The position numbers and the translations under genes were made by a program. From Baaleninema simplex PCC 7105 (GTDB taxonomy: Bacteria; Cyanobacteriota; Cyanobacteriia; Cyanobacteriales; Geitlerinemataceae), in the NCBI RefSeq assembly GCF_000332355.1, contig NZ_KB235958.1, positions 2,701,250 through 2,741,633 of the forward strand: 40,384 bases of DNA. Direction: 5' to 3'. Positions 8,678 through 16,533 of the stretch are shown here, one piece after another (the first letter of the stretch is position 1; the number at the start of each line of letters is the position of its first letter). Under the pieces are notes generated by a model. That model saw only the letters and a program-made list of their open reading frames with translations. It made no database searches and had not been told where the DNA came from.

Positions 8678-8797
8678 GATCGCGTTCTCCTGAAAAGTAT
8701 CGACCTCGAAATGGCGATCGAGGTCTGCGATCGCGGCGTCGATCTATAAAATTGACAGCAAGAACGGGAACAGTTGCAAGCTGAAGGATTGGCGATT
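8678..8797 (+). pseudogene. Scrambled duplicate of the uma2 3' end and peroxiredoxin-like gene
   Basis: Positions 8678-8720 are identical to 12793-12835 (3' part of the Uma2 gene). Positions 8735-8758 match the end of that gene and its stop, with two substitutions. Positions 8761-8797 match 13063-13099 inside the peroxiredoxin-like gene with one mismatch. About 190 bp of the intact locus (12874-13062) is missing. Between the blocks, a stretch of about 19 bp is the reverse complement of its counterpart, a micro-inversion bounded by CGAT/ATCG. No open frame is retained. The fragment runs straight into the truncated MITE at 8793 through the shared string CGATT. Confidence 0.85.
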
Positions 8798-8895
8798 AGC
8801 ACTTCCGGTATAAGATCCCCGGCATCTCCAAGATGCCGGGGATCTGGAAATTGAGTGCGCCCAATTCGATGAATTTACATTTTTGAGATGCACCC
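8793..8895. mobile_element. Truncated MITE copy (left end missing)
   Basis: These 103 bp are identical to 30259-30361, the right two thirds of the complete 152-bp MITE at 30210. It holds a perfect 13-bp stem, GATCCCCGGCATC / GATGCCGGGGATC, with a 5-nt loop (8814-8844) and ends with the terminal repeat TGAGATGCACCC. The left terminal repeat is absent and is replaced by the duplicated uma2/peroxiredoxin fragment. No target duplication can be recognised because one end is lost. Confidence 0.85.
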
Positions 8896-8900
8896 ATGTC

Positions 8901-9122
8901 ATGACTTCAATTCGAGCGATTTCTCAAGCCCTCACGAGCATGGCACAACTCGAAGCGCGATTCGATTTAGCGGCGGCGCAGAGCGATCGCTTCTTCCCAG
9001 AATGGTATGAGGATTTACCGTCACTGACCGCAGAAGAACGCGCGAGTTTGGATAAGATTCGCCATCGCTGGATGCGACATCGCGATTCACTTCTACTACT
9101 TAATTCGTGTAGCCTCTTCTAA
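8901..9122 (+). pseudogene. N-terminal fragment of a cyanobacterial restriction-like protein
   Basis: The frame starts MTSIRAISQALTSMAQLEAR and continues FDLAAAQSDRFFPEWYEDLP, then LTAEERASLDKIRHRW. This recalls the N-terminus of cyanobacterial proteins annotated as putative type I restriction enzymes, in which FF.EW...LP.LT.EE...LD.I is conserved before a larger domain. Only about 65-70 residues survive. The similarity stops around 9095, exactly where the oppositely oriented GmrSD-like gene ends, so the body was deleted or replaced at that junction. It begins 5 bp after the truncated MITE. Family memory is the only basis for the name. Confidence 0.5.
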
Positions 9123-10225
9123 GAGCTTTGAAACTTCATTCATCCACTTTTCTGATGTAGGTTCCGTCCATTCATCATCTTCATTAAATAATTTCAAAAA
9201 TTTATCAACCGTCTTAAATTCAGATTCTTGATATCGTCTTTTCTTATCTGAAAATAGTAATTGGGAAGGAATTTTATTATTTATAGATTCATCTAGTGGG
9301 AGGAGGTTGCCAATCTTATTTATCCAACTAGCACCTGCACTTTGATCTTTTATATGTTCTAAAGAAAAAACAGCAACGTTTAACTCACCTGTCGATCTCA
9401 AAAAATGCTCTATTTTTTCAAATATAATTTGTGATAATCTTTTGTCATCCTTATCTCGATAGTTAACTTTAGTTAGTGAATCTTCAATTTTTTGTAGGCT
9501 TGGGCGCTTGCTTCTAAGATAATCATTTAAGTCATCAATAATTTTTGCAATTTTATTTGCATCATTGCCCGCCCGGTGCAGTGCTCTTGCAGAGCTTGAA
9601 TATTTATTTGCTAAGCCTGACGCACGCTCCTGACAAAGACGCGAGAATATTAAATGGAAATTTTCTAGATTTGTAATTGTGTTAATTAGCCTTGTTTCAT
9701 TGAGATTTTTTTGATTACGACATTCTAACAAAGAAAGCAGGAAGGGACGAACTATCGTAACTTGATACTGATTGAGTAACTCAATAGATTTTTTGATTGA
9801 ACGCTGCTTCTGAATTGTCCAGTCTTTTTCGCTGGGTTTTCCAATTTTTCTATATATCTCAGAAGATTGTTTTACCTCTAAAAGAAACAATTTTGCATCT
9901 GGTATTTTACCGTCTTTATGAAATTTCTTGAAGCTTTTATATAAGTGGCTTCCAGACACAAAAGAGTATTTTGAATTCCAGTAATGACGAAAAAAAGTTT
10001 CCATATCTGAAAATTCATTGATAGTTTTCCTGATTTCACGCCAATCATCTTTGGCGTTGTCATTTGGATGTATTTGATTATAGTTTTTGAATATCCAGTT
10101 TTTTATAAGATCGACAGATGAAAGGCTTATTCCTCTAGCATTTAATGTCTCAAAAATGGTATAAGCATCGTCTTCATTCTTCGCTGTTACGCGAATAAAT
10201 TTTAGATAGCGTAATAGAAGGTATC

Positions 10226-11054
10226 TATAAAGAAAAAATTAAGAGGTGAGGCGTTTGAGCATCAGAGCTGTCATGGCTTGATATACAAAGCACTCACTCA
10301 TCTGAGGAAGACGCTCGTAATCCTTACTCAAACGTCGGTGCTTTCCTAACCAAGCTAAGGTGCGTTCGACGACCCAGCGTCTTGGCAAAACGACAAAACC
10401 CGGTTCAGTCCGTTCGACGACCTCCAACTCCAAGTCACAGCCTTGAGCGACTCGCTGTAACCTCTCACCACGATAGCCTTGGTCAGCCCAGACCTGCCCC
10501 AGAGTTGGCTCACACCAGGTACTCTCCGTCAGCAGCATTCGGGCCGAGGTGGAATCGGCGAGATTCGCGGCATGAGCGAAGACTACAATTATCAATCCCA
10601 GGGTATCTACCAGGATGTGTCGCTTGCGGCCGTTGACTTTCTTTCCGCCGTCGTACCCTCGGCCTGTACCCCCCACGTCTGTCGTTTTGACCGATTGACT
10701 GTCAATGATGCCAGCGCTGGCTTTTGCCCCTCGCTGTTTTTTTTTCGCAGCGCCTCTCTCAAGTGGTCGTGGATATACTGCCACACCCCTTTCTTCTCCC
10801 ATTTACGCCAATATCCATAGACGGTTTTTGCGGGGGGGAAGTCATGGGGCAAGTATTCCCAGGCACAGCCCGTTCGACACACGTATCGGATGCCGTTGTA
10901 GACTGCCCTCATATCCACGGTTCTTTTTCTGCCTCGACCTGATTCTGACTTAGCTCGAGGCAGAAGGGGTTCCACGATTTTCCATTCGGCGTCACTCACG
11001 TCGCTGGGATATCCTTGTCGAGTCATGGCTCTGTCTAACTGGCTTCTTCTCTTT
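10226..11054 (-). mobile_element. IS5-family insertion sequence (about 829 bp)
   Basis: The element contains a two-frame IS5-type transposase and interrupts the GmrSD-like gene. The boundaries were placed by restoring the host reading frame: TATC (GATA on the coding strand) occurs at both 10222-10225 and 11055-11058 as a candidate 4-bp target duplication. The terminal inverted repeats are imperfect (AAAGAGAAGAAG against TATAAAGAAAAA), so the ends are uncertain by a few bases. The GC-rich element contrasts with its AT-rich host gene. Confidence 0.8.
10239..11026 (-). CDS. IS5-family transposase, two overlapping frames (probable -1 frameshift)
   Basis: Frame A (11026-10607) begins MTRQGYPSDVSDAEWKIVEP and carries the IS5 N-terminal domain. 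Frame B (10802-10239) carries the catalytic core: IIDSQSVKTT (first Asp), WADQGYRGERL (second Asp) and RRWVVERTLAWLGKHRRLSK (Glu). The frames meet at a run of nine A on the coding strand (10737-10745), where LRKK in frame A becomes KKQRGAKASAG in frame B after a one-base backward slip. Many IS5 relatives make their transposase by such slippage, so the element may be functional rather than broken. Confidence 0.85.
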
Positions 11055-11729
11055 TATCCTTCCTCTCTTCCCTCTTCCTTCCCTCTCTTTATCTTTTCTT
11101 CACAGATATCCTCTATCTGAGTTCGTATTGCCTTAACAATCTCTACGTCTGTAAAACCATTAATTTTTACATCGTCTACTTTTGTTTTGAAAAATTCAAA
11201 AGCTTCCTTGATTAGCTTTTCTTCATCACTTTTAGGACTTCCTAAATTTTCAGGTGAAAAAGCCTGTATTTCATTTTGAAAAAAAGGTTTAGGACTCTCA
11301 TTTTTTAGTTTAAAAAACTTATCTCCATCGTCGTTTACACCTTGAATAACATTTTGATGTAAACCTTGAGCGGCAGACTCTTCCTTCAAATCCTTAAATC
11401 TTTCTACAATTGCTCTAAGCAATATTGTTAAAGTTGTCAATCTTTGTTGTCCGTCAACTATTAAGTATTCTGGCTTAGATTCATCTCCGACAAGCACTAT
11501 ACATCCAATAAAATATTCATTGTGCTTGATTTCATTTTTTTCTTCATCAATCTCGAGTTGCTGAAAAATATCTTCCCAAAACTCTTTGATTTCTTCTTGA
11601 CCCCATGAGTATTCTCTTTGAAAACGAGGAACTACATAACGATTGTTTAAGGACAGAATTTCATTAACAGACTTGGTTTCAGCATTTAATTCCATATTTT
11701 CACTCAAATTATCGATCGTCCTTATTACT

Positions 11730-11943
11730 ATAGCAGAATCATTTGAGTTGTGAACACTCTCTGTAGTTGGGATCGCCGTGTTACAGTACTTTCAGATTGC
11801 AAGAGTTCACGAATCAGTTGGGCTGGCTATATATCATATATAGCAGAATCATTTGAGTTGTGAACGCCCTCTGTAGTTGGGATCGCCGTGCTACAGTACT
11901 TTCAGATTACAGGATTTCACGAATCAGTTGGGCTAGCTATATA
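11730..11943. repeat. Two-copy 110-bp tandem repeat
   Basis: The unit starting TAGCAGAATCATTTGAGTTG at 11731 recurs at 11841. The two copies differ at only a few positions (for example TGAACACTCT and TGAACGCCCT, GTGTTACAG and GTGCTACAG). Each copy contains GGGATCGCCGTG and ends in GGGCTRGCTATAT. It lies just upstream of the GmrSD-like gene start. I see no coding frame in it. It may be a duplicated promoter-proximal segment or a remnant element. Confidence 0.85.
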
Positions 11944-12035
11944 GCGGGTTTCGCAACTATGCGATACATCTCGAACGATACGTAGCAAGGCTTTTAGAAT
12001 TTCGTACGTTACTCTTAACTCCTGAACCCGCTGTA
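11941..12035. repeat. Possible small inverted-repeat element
   Basis: ATATAGCGGGTTT (about 11939-11951) is roughly the inverse of GAACCCGCTGTAT (12023-12035), enclosing about 70 bp. This could be a degenerate MITE. The left arm also overlaps the tandem repeat edge and no target duplication is evident. The remaining 12036-12300 holds no recognisable feature except the probable promoter of the Uma2 gene. Confidence 0.35.
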
Positions 12036-12300
12036 TTCAGGATTAATGCACCTTTTGTGGCATACATCTTCATAATTTATTCTTGTTTTAATCTATCGAT
12101 CACAGCTCATCAAACGCCAATCTCAGTCTATCAAAAGAAAATCTGATTGCCATCGTGCCGATCTCAACACGCTCGACTCGGCTGGCTGTTCTAAACCCAA
12201 CGGTACAATTGAGATAGTCATGTCGTCCAGACTCACCAACTCAGCTTCTATATATACAACGTTAGGCTAGAAGCAAACCAACTTCAGCCAGCTTCCTGCA

Positions 12301-12864
12301 ATGGTTGCCATTCCCGGTGGATTTACCCCTGAAGAATATCTCGCCATCGAACGGGAAACCCCCATTCGCCACGAATACCGCCACGGACTCGTCTACGCGA
12401 TGGCAGGTGGAAGCGGCAACCATAGCCGCATCGCCATAAACCTCCTCACGGCGTTCAACCTGCACTTCACGGACGACACTTGCCAGTTTTTCTCTGGCGA
12501 TGTCAAACTCAACTATGCCGATCGCTTCTTCTATTACCCCGATGCTTTCGTGACTTGCGATCGCCGCGATCGCACCGACCCCTACATCAAACGCTATCCC
12601 AAACTCATCGCCGAAGTCCTATCTCCCTCCACGGAAGACTTCGATCGAACCACGAAATTCGAGGACTACCAACAACTCGACAGCCTCGAAGAATACGTTC
12701 TCCTGTCTCAAGATACGATGCGCGTCGAATGTTTCCGCCGCGTCGAGACAGCCGACGGTACAACTTGGGAAAGCGTCACTTACACCGCAGGCGATCGCGT
12801 TCTCCTGAAAAGTATCGACCTCGAAATGGCGATCGCAGACCTCTATCGCGGCGTCGATTTATAA
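12301..12864 (+). CDS. Uma2-family (DUF820) PD-(D/E)XK nuclease-like protein
   Basis: The 187-aa protein shows the Uma2 pattern: FTPEEYLAIERETPIRHEY, then YAMAGGSGNHSRIAINL, YYPDAFVTCDRRD (Asp of the PD motif) and PKLIAEVLSPSTEDFDR (the E-containing strand). DUF820/Uma2 proteins are very numerous in cyanobacteria and have a restriction-endonuclease fold; their cellular role is unresolved. The length is typical and the gene intact. A scrambled copy of its 3' end is present at 8678. The peroxiredoxin-like gene follows 34 bp downstream. Confidence 0.88.
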   Translation: MVAIPGGFTPEEYLAIERETPIRHEYRHGLVYAMAGGSGNHSRIAINLLTAFNLHFTDDTCQFFSGDVKLNYADRFFYYPDAFVTCDRRDRTDPYIKRYPKLIAEVLSPSTEDFDRTTKFEDYQQLDSLEEYVLLSQDTMRVECFRRVETADGTTWESVTYTAGDRVLLKSIDLEMAIADLYRGVDL

Positions 12865-12898
12865 AATTAACAGTTAAAGCAGCCTCAAATCGCCAGCC

Positions 12899-13717
12899 AT
12901 GAATCCCTACAACATCTTCCAAAACACCCAACGCCAGCGAGTCAGCGACGGAACCACTCAACCCATTCTCAAAAACTGTGAAACTGCGCCACTTACTCTC
13001 GTCCTCGTCTGGCCGCAACTTGGCGATTTCGACAGTCTCGAATATGCTTGGTGGATGCAGCGAGAACGGGAACAGTTGCAAGCCGAAGGATTGGCGATTC
13101 GCGCCGTCGGTATTGGCGATCGCGCCTCGGGGGAAAAGTTCTGCGACTACACGGGATTTCCCGCTGAGGAGTTATTCGTCGACCCCGAGGCGGAACTTCA
13201 CCGACAACTCGACCTCTATTCCGGACTTTCCGTCAAAGTTCCCGGCTTGTCCGAGGGTCAAAAAGCCTGGTTAAACCTACTGTTAATGTGTGCTGGCATT
13301 GGCAGTCCCGGCACCTTAGCAGAAGTGTTTCGCGGCTATCGCGGCGACCGCAACGCACCCCAACTCATCGGTGACGACGAGGTGGTCAAAGCGCCTCCCC
13401 TACCGCCGCTGAAAGGCTCGTTTTTCAACTTTGCGGGAGGCCGTGGCTTTCAGCGTCCGTTCGAGTTGGCTACCTTGCGATTGCGAAACATGGCGGAAGT
13501 GCTGCGCCATTGGAACGCCTACGTTCCCAATCCGGCGTATTTAACGCAGCGAGGGGCGACTTTTCTGTTCGATCGCCACGGAACTCTACACTACGAACAT
13601 CGCGATCGCTCCATTTTGGGATTTGCCGAAAACCCCAGCAATCCCCTTTCGTTTTTGTCGGAATATCGCGATGCAGAGAAACCCGCGATACAACCAGAAA
13701 CCGCAAAAAATCCATAA
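12899..13717 (+). CDS. Peroxiredoxin-like (AhpC/TSA superfamily, PRXL2-type) protein
   Basis: The 272-aa product contains TLVLVWPQLGDFDSLEYAWW in the place of the thioredoxin-fold strand and active-site loop, then LAIRAVGIGDRASGEKFCDY and ELFVDPEAELHRQLDLY. This matches the AhpC/TSA-like PRXL2 proteins common in cyanobacteria. No CxxC or peroxidatic T/SxxC is visible at the expected loop (WPQLGDF), so peroxidase activity is doubtful. C-terminal residues about 170-240 form a family-specific extension. Its stop overlaps the start of a HIP1-armed terminator. A 37-bp piece of it is duplicated at 8761. Confidence 0.7.
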   Translation: MNPYNIFQNTQRQRVSDGTTQPILKNCETAPLTLVLVWPQLGDFDSLEYAWWMQREREQLQAEGLAIRAVGIGDRASGEKFCDYTGFPAEELFVDPEAELHRQLDLYSGLSVKVPGLSEGQKAWLNLLLMCAGIGSPGTLAEVFRGYRGDRNAPQLIGDDEVVKAPPLPPLKGSFFNFAGGRGFQRPFELATLRLRNMAEVLRHWNAYVPNPAYLTQRGATFLFDRHGTLHYEHRDRSILGFAENPSNPLSFLSEYRDAEKPAIQPETAKNP

Positions 13718-13756
13718 AAAAGCGATCGCCTCGAGTCCGAAACTTAAGGCGATCGC
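13716..13756 (-). terminator. HIP1-armed intrinsic terminator of the ribosomal protein cluster
   Basis: On the minus strand GCGATCGCCT and AGGCGATCGC form a 10-bp stem with a 15-nt loop, followed by TTTTTT (13716-13721). It lies about 55 bp after the rplL stop. Both arms are extended HIP1 octamers. A second hairpin, GGGATTTCA/TGAAATCCC, at about 13772-13798 has no T tract. Confidence 0.75.
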
Positions 13757-13809
13757 ATTGACGAGATAGAGGGATTTCAATCGTAAACTGAAATCCCCTC
13801 GACCCAACC

Positions 13810-14217
13810 CTACTTGACGGACACTTTCGCGCCAGCGTCTTCGAGTTGTTTCTTGGCATCTTCGGCAGCGTCTTTTGCCACAGCTTCTTTGATGGCTTTG
13901 GGAGCGCTTTCGACCATTTCTTTGGCTTCTTTGAGACCCAAGCCGGTCAAGCTGCGAACCACTTTGAGAACCGCAATTTTCTTGTCGCTGGGGACTTCTT
14001 CCAAGACCACGTCGAATTCGGTCTTTTCTTCGACTTCTTCAGCCGCAGCAGCAGCGCCACCCGCCATCATACCGGGAGCCATCATCATCATGCCGCCGCC
14101 AGCGGAAGCAGAAGCGTCCACGCCGAAGGCTTCTTCGATTTGTTTGACTAATTCGGAAGCTTCCAGCAGAGACAGAGTTTTGAGCTGTTCTAAGATTTGT
14201 TCGGTTTTTTCGGACAT
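13810..14217 (-). CDS. rplL: 50S ribosomal protein L7/L12
   Basis: The 135-aa protein begins [20 protein letters not shown] (dimerisation domain), has an Ala/Gly/Met-rich hinge ([19 protein letters not shown]) and the conserved C-terminal domain [12 protein letters not shown]...[22 protein letters not shown]. It forms the ribosomal stalk that recruits translation factors. The ATG at 14217 has AAGGAG nine nt upstream and was chosen over an upstream in-frame start. It follows rplJ by 66 bp and is the last gene of the cluster. Confidence 0.97.
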   Translation of the reverse strand: MSEKTEQILEQLKTLSLLEASELVKQIEEAFGVDASASAGGGMMMMAPGMMAGGAAAAAEEVEEKTEFDVVLEEVPSDKKIAVLKVVRSLTGLGLKEAKEMVESAPKAIKEAVAKDAAEDAKKQLEDAGAKVSVK

Positions 14218-14283
14218 TGTAGAGAACTCCTTGTGTGTTGACAAAAAATCCAGAGTTGAGAAAAAATCGGCATACGATCGAGC

Positions 14284-14844
14284 TTATTGCTCTTCTTTTT
14301 CGGATACCGCTTTGACGGCGCGAACCAAAGAAGACGGCACTTCTTTGATACCCACAGCCAGTTTTGTCGGAACGGCGTTGAGGCCGACTGCCAGTTTCGT
14401 CGGAATCGAATTGATGGCACCGGCGATGCGGGCGATCAGTTCTTCCTTCGTCGGCAGTTCGGTCAGGGCTTTAACCTGGTCTGCTTCCAGTTTTTGCCCT
14501 TCCATGACACCACCGCGAAGCTCGGTTTTTTTAGTGTCTTTTTGGAAGGCTTGGTAGGCTTTAATCGCGCTACCGAGATCGTCTTGAACGAATAGGAATG
14601 CCGAAGATCCTTTCAAAAAGGCGGTCATCGGTTCCCAGGTTTCGTCACCCTCAATGGCAATTCGCATCAGGGTGTTTTTCGTTACCTTACAGGTTGCGTT
14701 GGCTTCGCGCAGGCGTCCCCGCAAGTCAGTAATTTCGGCAACTGACAGCCCTTGATAATCGATGACGACGGCTAACTGAGTGTCTTTCAGTTGTTCCTTA
14801 AGTTCGGCAACGATTTCTTTTTTGTTTTCTAATGTTCTGCCCAA
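14284..14844 (-). CDS. rplJ: 50S ribosomal protein L10
   Basis: The 186-aa protein begins MGRTLENKKEIVAELKEQLK. It shows the L10 core AVVIDYQGLSVAEITDLRGR and KVTKNTLMRIAIEG, and the LPTKEELIARIAG end that binds L7/L12. A short internal duplication, IPTKLAVGLNAVPTKLAVGI (about 146-165), extends the C-terminus. The start is preceded by AAGGAGG. L10 anchors the L7/L12 stalk and in bacteria represses its own operon by binding the leader. Confidence 0.97.
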   Translation of the reverse strand: MGRTLENKKEIVAELKEQLKDTQLAVVIDYQGLSVAEITDLRGRLREANATCKVTKNTLMRIAIEGDETWEPMTAFLKGSSAFLFVQDDLGSAIKAYQAFQKDTKKTELRGGVMEGQKLEADQVKALTELPTKEELIARIAGAINSIPTKLAVGLNAVPTKLAVGIKEVPSSLVRAVKAVSEKEEQ

Positions 14845-14931
14845 ACGGATTCACCTCCTTTACGGCTGGGCCATACCTTGGGAGACACGCTCGAACCAGT
14901 TCTATATACTCCAGAACTCCGCTCTCCCATC

Positions 14932-15067
14932 CCTCGAGCGAACAGGTCACGAGTTCCGAAACACTCTTCACTCTGCCCTCTTCACTCTTCACTGTCTTCT
15001 CCCCCCCTCCCCCCTCAAGCGAACAGGGTCTGAGTGCCGAAACACTCTGCCCTCTTCACTCTTCCCT
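14932..15067. repeat. Degenerate direct repeat in the rplA-rplJ intergenic region
   Basis: A block reading AGCGAACAGG...CGAAACACTCT...CTTCACTCTTC occurs at about 14937-15000 and again at about 15017-15066, separated by a C-rich run. The block resembles the TTCACTG/TTCCCTG heptamer repeats elsewhere in the window. It lies in the likely rplJ leader, where an L10-binding RNA would be expected, but I cannot recognise the conserved L10 leader fold. Confidence 0.6.
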
Positions 15068-15069
15068 GC

Positions 15070-15100
15070 AAAAAATTCCCCCGACGGACTGCCGGGGGAA
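15070..15100 (-). terminator. Intrinsic terminator or attenuator between rplA and rplJ
   Basis: On the minus strand TTCCCCCG pairs with CGGGGGAA around a 9-nt loop (15076-15100), followed by six T (15070-15075). Its position between rplA and rplJ suggests it separates the L11-L1 unit from the L10-L7/L12 unit, or partly attenuates readthrough. The remaining 14845-15274 holds no gene. Confidence 0.75.
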
Positions 15101-15274
15101 AGCGTGATTTTGGGGGCGATCGCGTTTTTTCGATCTTCCAAAATCGGAATGCTTCTCACCTCGGCAGGACGTTACGCTTTCCAGCAGCCTACTGTCTTTG
15201 GCGTGAGGGGATATTCAGTTTTAGGTCTGTTTCATTGACAAACTGAATGTTTTGTGCTATGGAATTCTGTCTGT

Positions 15275-15994
15275 TTACGCAGCCGCTTCGGCCAGTTTCA
15301 GGTCGCGCAGAGCGGTCACGTCCACTTCGATCGACGGTCCCATGGTCGAAGAAACGTAAACCGTGCGCCAGTAACGACCTTTCGCCCCCGAAGGACGGTT
15401 GCGATCGATACATTCTTGCAGGGCTTTCAAGTTCGTCAGTAAATCTTCCACGGAGAAGTCGGCTTTCCCAAACATCACGTGAACGATTCCAGTGCGATCG
15501 GCCCGGAATTCTAGTTTACCAGCTTTGAACTCAGAAATGGCCTGTTCGAGATCGAACGTGACGGTTCCCCCTTTGGGCGAGGGCATCATCCCTTTGGGAC
15601 CCAGCAAGCGACCGAGTTTCGCCACCTGGGGCATCATGTCCGGCGTCGCGATAACTAAGTCGAAGTCGAGGCGACCTTGCTGGATTTCTTGAATCAACTC
15701 TTCGGAACCGACGACGTCAGCACCGGCATCGGAGGCTTCTTGTACCTTCTCGCCTCGGGCGATGACAGCAACTCGCACTTCCTGTCCGGTTCCCTTGGGT
15801 AGCGCTACAGTAGTTCGCAGTTGTTGGTCGGTGTATTTCGGATCGATCCCGAGCCGAATGTGGGCTTCGGCAGATTCGGGAAACTTCGCCGTTGCCGTCT
15901 CTTTGAGGAGTTGGAGGGCTTCGGTCGGTTCGTAGGGACGATCTTCAACTTTCTGTTGAAGTTCTTGTAATCGACGAGAAATTTTCTTTGGCAT
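15275..15994 (-). CDS. rplA: 50S ribosomal protein L1
   Basis: The 239-aa protein begins [20 protein letters not shown] and contains the L1 signatures [20 protein letters not shown] and [20 protein letters not shown]. It binds 23S rRNA at the exit-site stalk and commonly autoregulates the L11-L1 mRNA. The ATG at 15994 was preferred to an upstream in-frame start because family similarity begins there. It lies downstream of rplK with a gap of about 110 bp. Confidence 0.97.
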   Translation of the reverse strand: MPKKISRRLQELQQKVEDRPYEPTEALQLLKETATAKFPESAEAHIRLGIDPKYTDQQLRTTVALPKGTGQEVRVAVIARGEKVQEASDAGADVVGSEELIQEIQQGRLDFDLVIATPDMMPQVAKLGRLLGPKGMMPSPKGGTVTFDLEQAISEFKAGKLEFRADRTGIVHVMFGKADFSVEDLLTNLKALQECIDRNRPSGAKGRYWRTVYVSSTMGPSIEVDVTALRDLKLAEAAA

Positions 15995-16104
15995 TCGCTT
16001 GTGTGGGGTCGCTAACGAAGTATTTGACCTCTCCCCCATTCAATAGTTCGACAAACAATTGAAGTGTCGTACGAGATCTCTCAGGCAATTGTGAAGACGC
16101 GAGA

Positions 16105-16530
16105 TTAGTCTTCAACTTTCACGCCCATGTTGCGGGCGGTTCCTTCGATGATGTTCATGGCCGCCTCGATGTCGTTGGCATTGAGGTCGGGCATTTTCGT
16201 CTCGGCAATTTCTTTCAACTGCGCCCGCGAAATCGAACCGACTTTGGTGCGGTTGGGTTCTCCCGAACCTTTCTCGATACCGGCCGCTTTCTTAATCAAA
16301 ACTGAAGCGGGGGGCGTTTTGAGAACGAAGGTGAAACTCCGATCTTCGTAAACCGAGATTTCGACGGGGACGATGGTTCCGGTTTGGTCGGCAGTTTTGG
16401 CGTTGTACTCTTTGCAAAACTGCATGATGTTCACGCCGTGCTGACCCAACGCCGGACCGATGGGCGGTGCGGGGTTCGCTTTACCCGCCGGAATCGCGAG
16501 TTTGATAAGCGCGACTACTTTTTTAGGCAT
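16105..16530 (-). CDS. rplK: 50S ribosomal protein L11
   Basis: The 141-aa product begins [20 protein letters not shown], followed by the invariant [20 protein letters not shown] and, near the C-terminus, the typical [20 protein letters not shown]. It sits at the GTPase-associated centre of the large subunit. The start is 3 bp after the nusG stop, so the two are probably translated from one message. Confidence 0.98.
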   Translation of the reverse strand: MPKKVVALIKLAIPAGKANPAPPIGPALGQHGVNIMQFCKEYNAKTADQTGTIVPVEISVYEDRSFTFVLKTPPASVLIKKAAGIEKGSGEPNRTKVGSISRAQLKEIAETKMPDLNANDIEAAMNIIEGTARNMGVKVED

Positions 16531-16533
16531 TCG

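Larger units (their letters stand above)
9096..11695 (-). pseudogene. GmrSD-like DUF262/DUF1524 restriction protein, interrupted by an IS
   Basis: The 5' part (11695-11059, ATG 11695) encodes a DUF262 domain: VPRFQREYSWGQEEIKEFWE and VDGQQRLTTLTILLRAI. The 3' part (about 10221-9096) continues YLKFIRVTAKNEDDAYTIFE, TLNARGISLSSVDLIKNWIF, and a DUF1524 HNH-like end with SLEHIKDQSAGASWINKIGN. Together they give about 590 aa, the normal size of single-chain GmrSD-type proteins, which cut modified DNA (type IV restriction). An IS5-family element of about 829 bp sits between them. If one copy of a GATA duplication is kept, GAG-GAA-GGA joins TAC-CTT-CTA in frame. The gene is AT-rich and HIP1-poor compared with neighbours, suggesting transfer. 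It is almost certainly inactive. Confidence 0.85.

Noticed and set aside
11941-12035. Second complete MITE
   Set aside because: Inverted ends match only in part and no target duplication was found; kept as a low-confidence repeat only.
13814-14557. 247-codon open frame antisense to rplL and rplJ
   Set aside because: A mirror of two strongly conserved ribosomal protein genes, Ser/Ala-rich as expected for antisense of biased codons.
14845-15274. L10 leader RNA upstream of rplJ
   Set aside because: Position is right, but I could not recognise the conserved fold; the region is occupied by heptamer-like repeats and a terminator, so only those were annotated.
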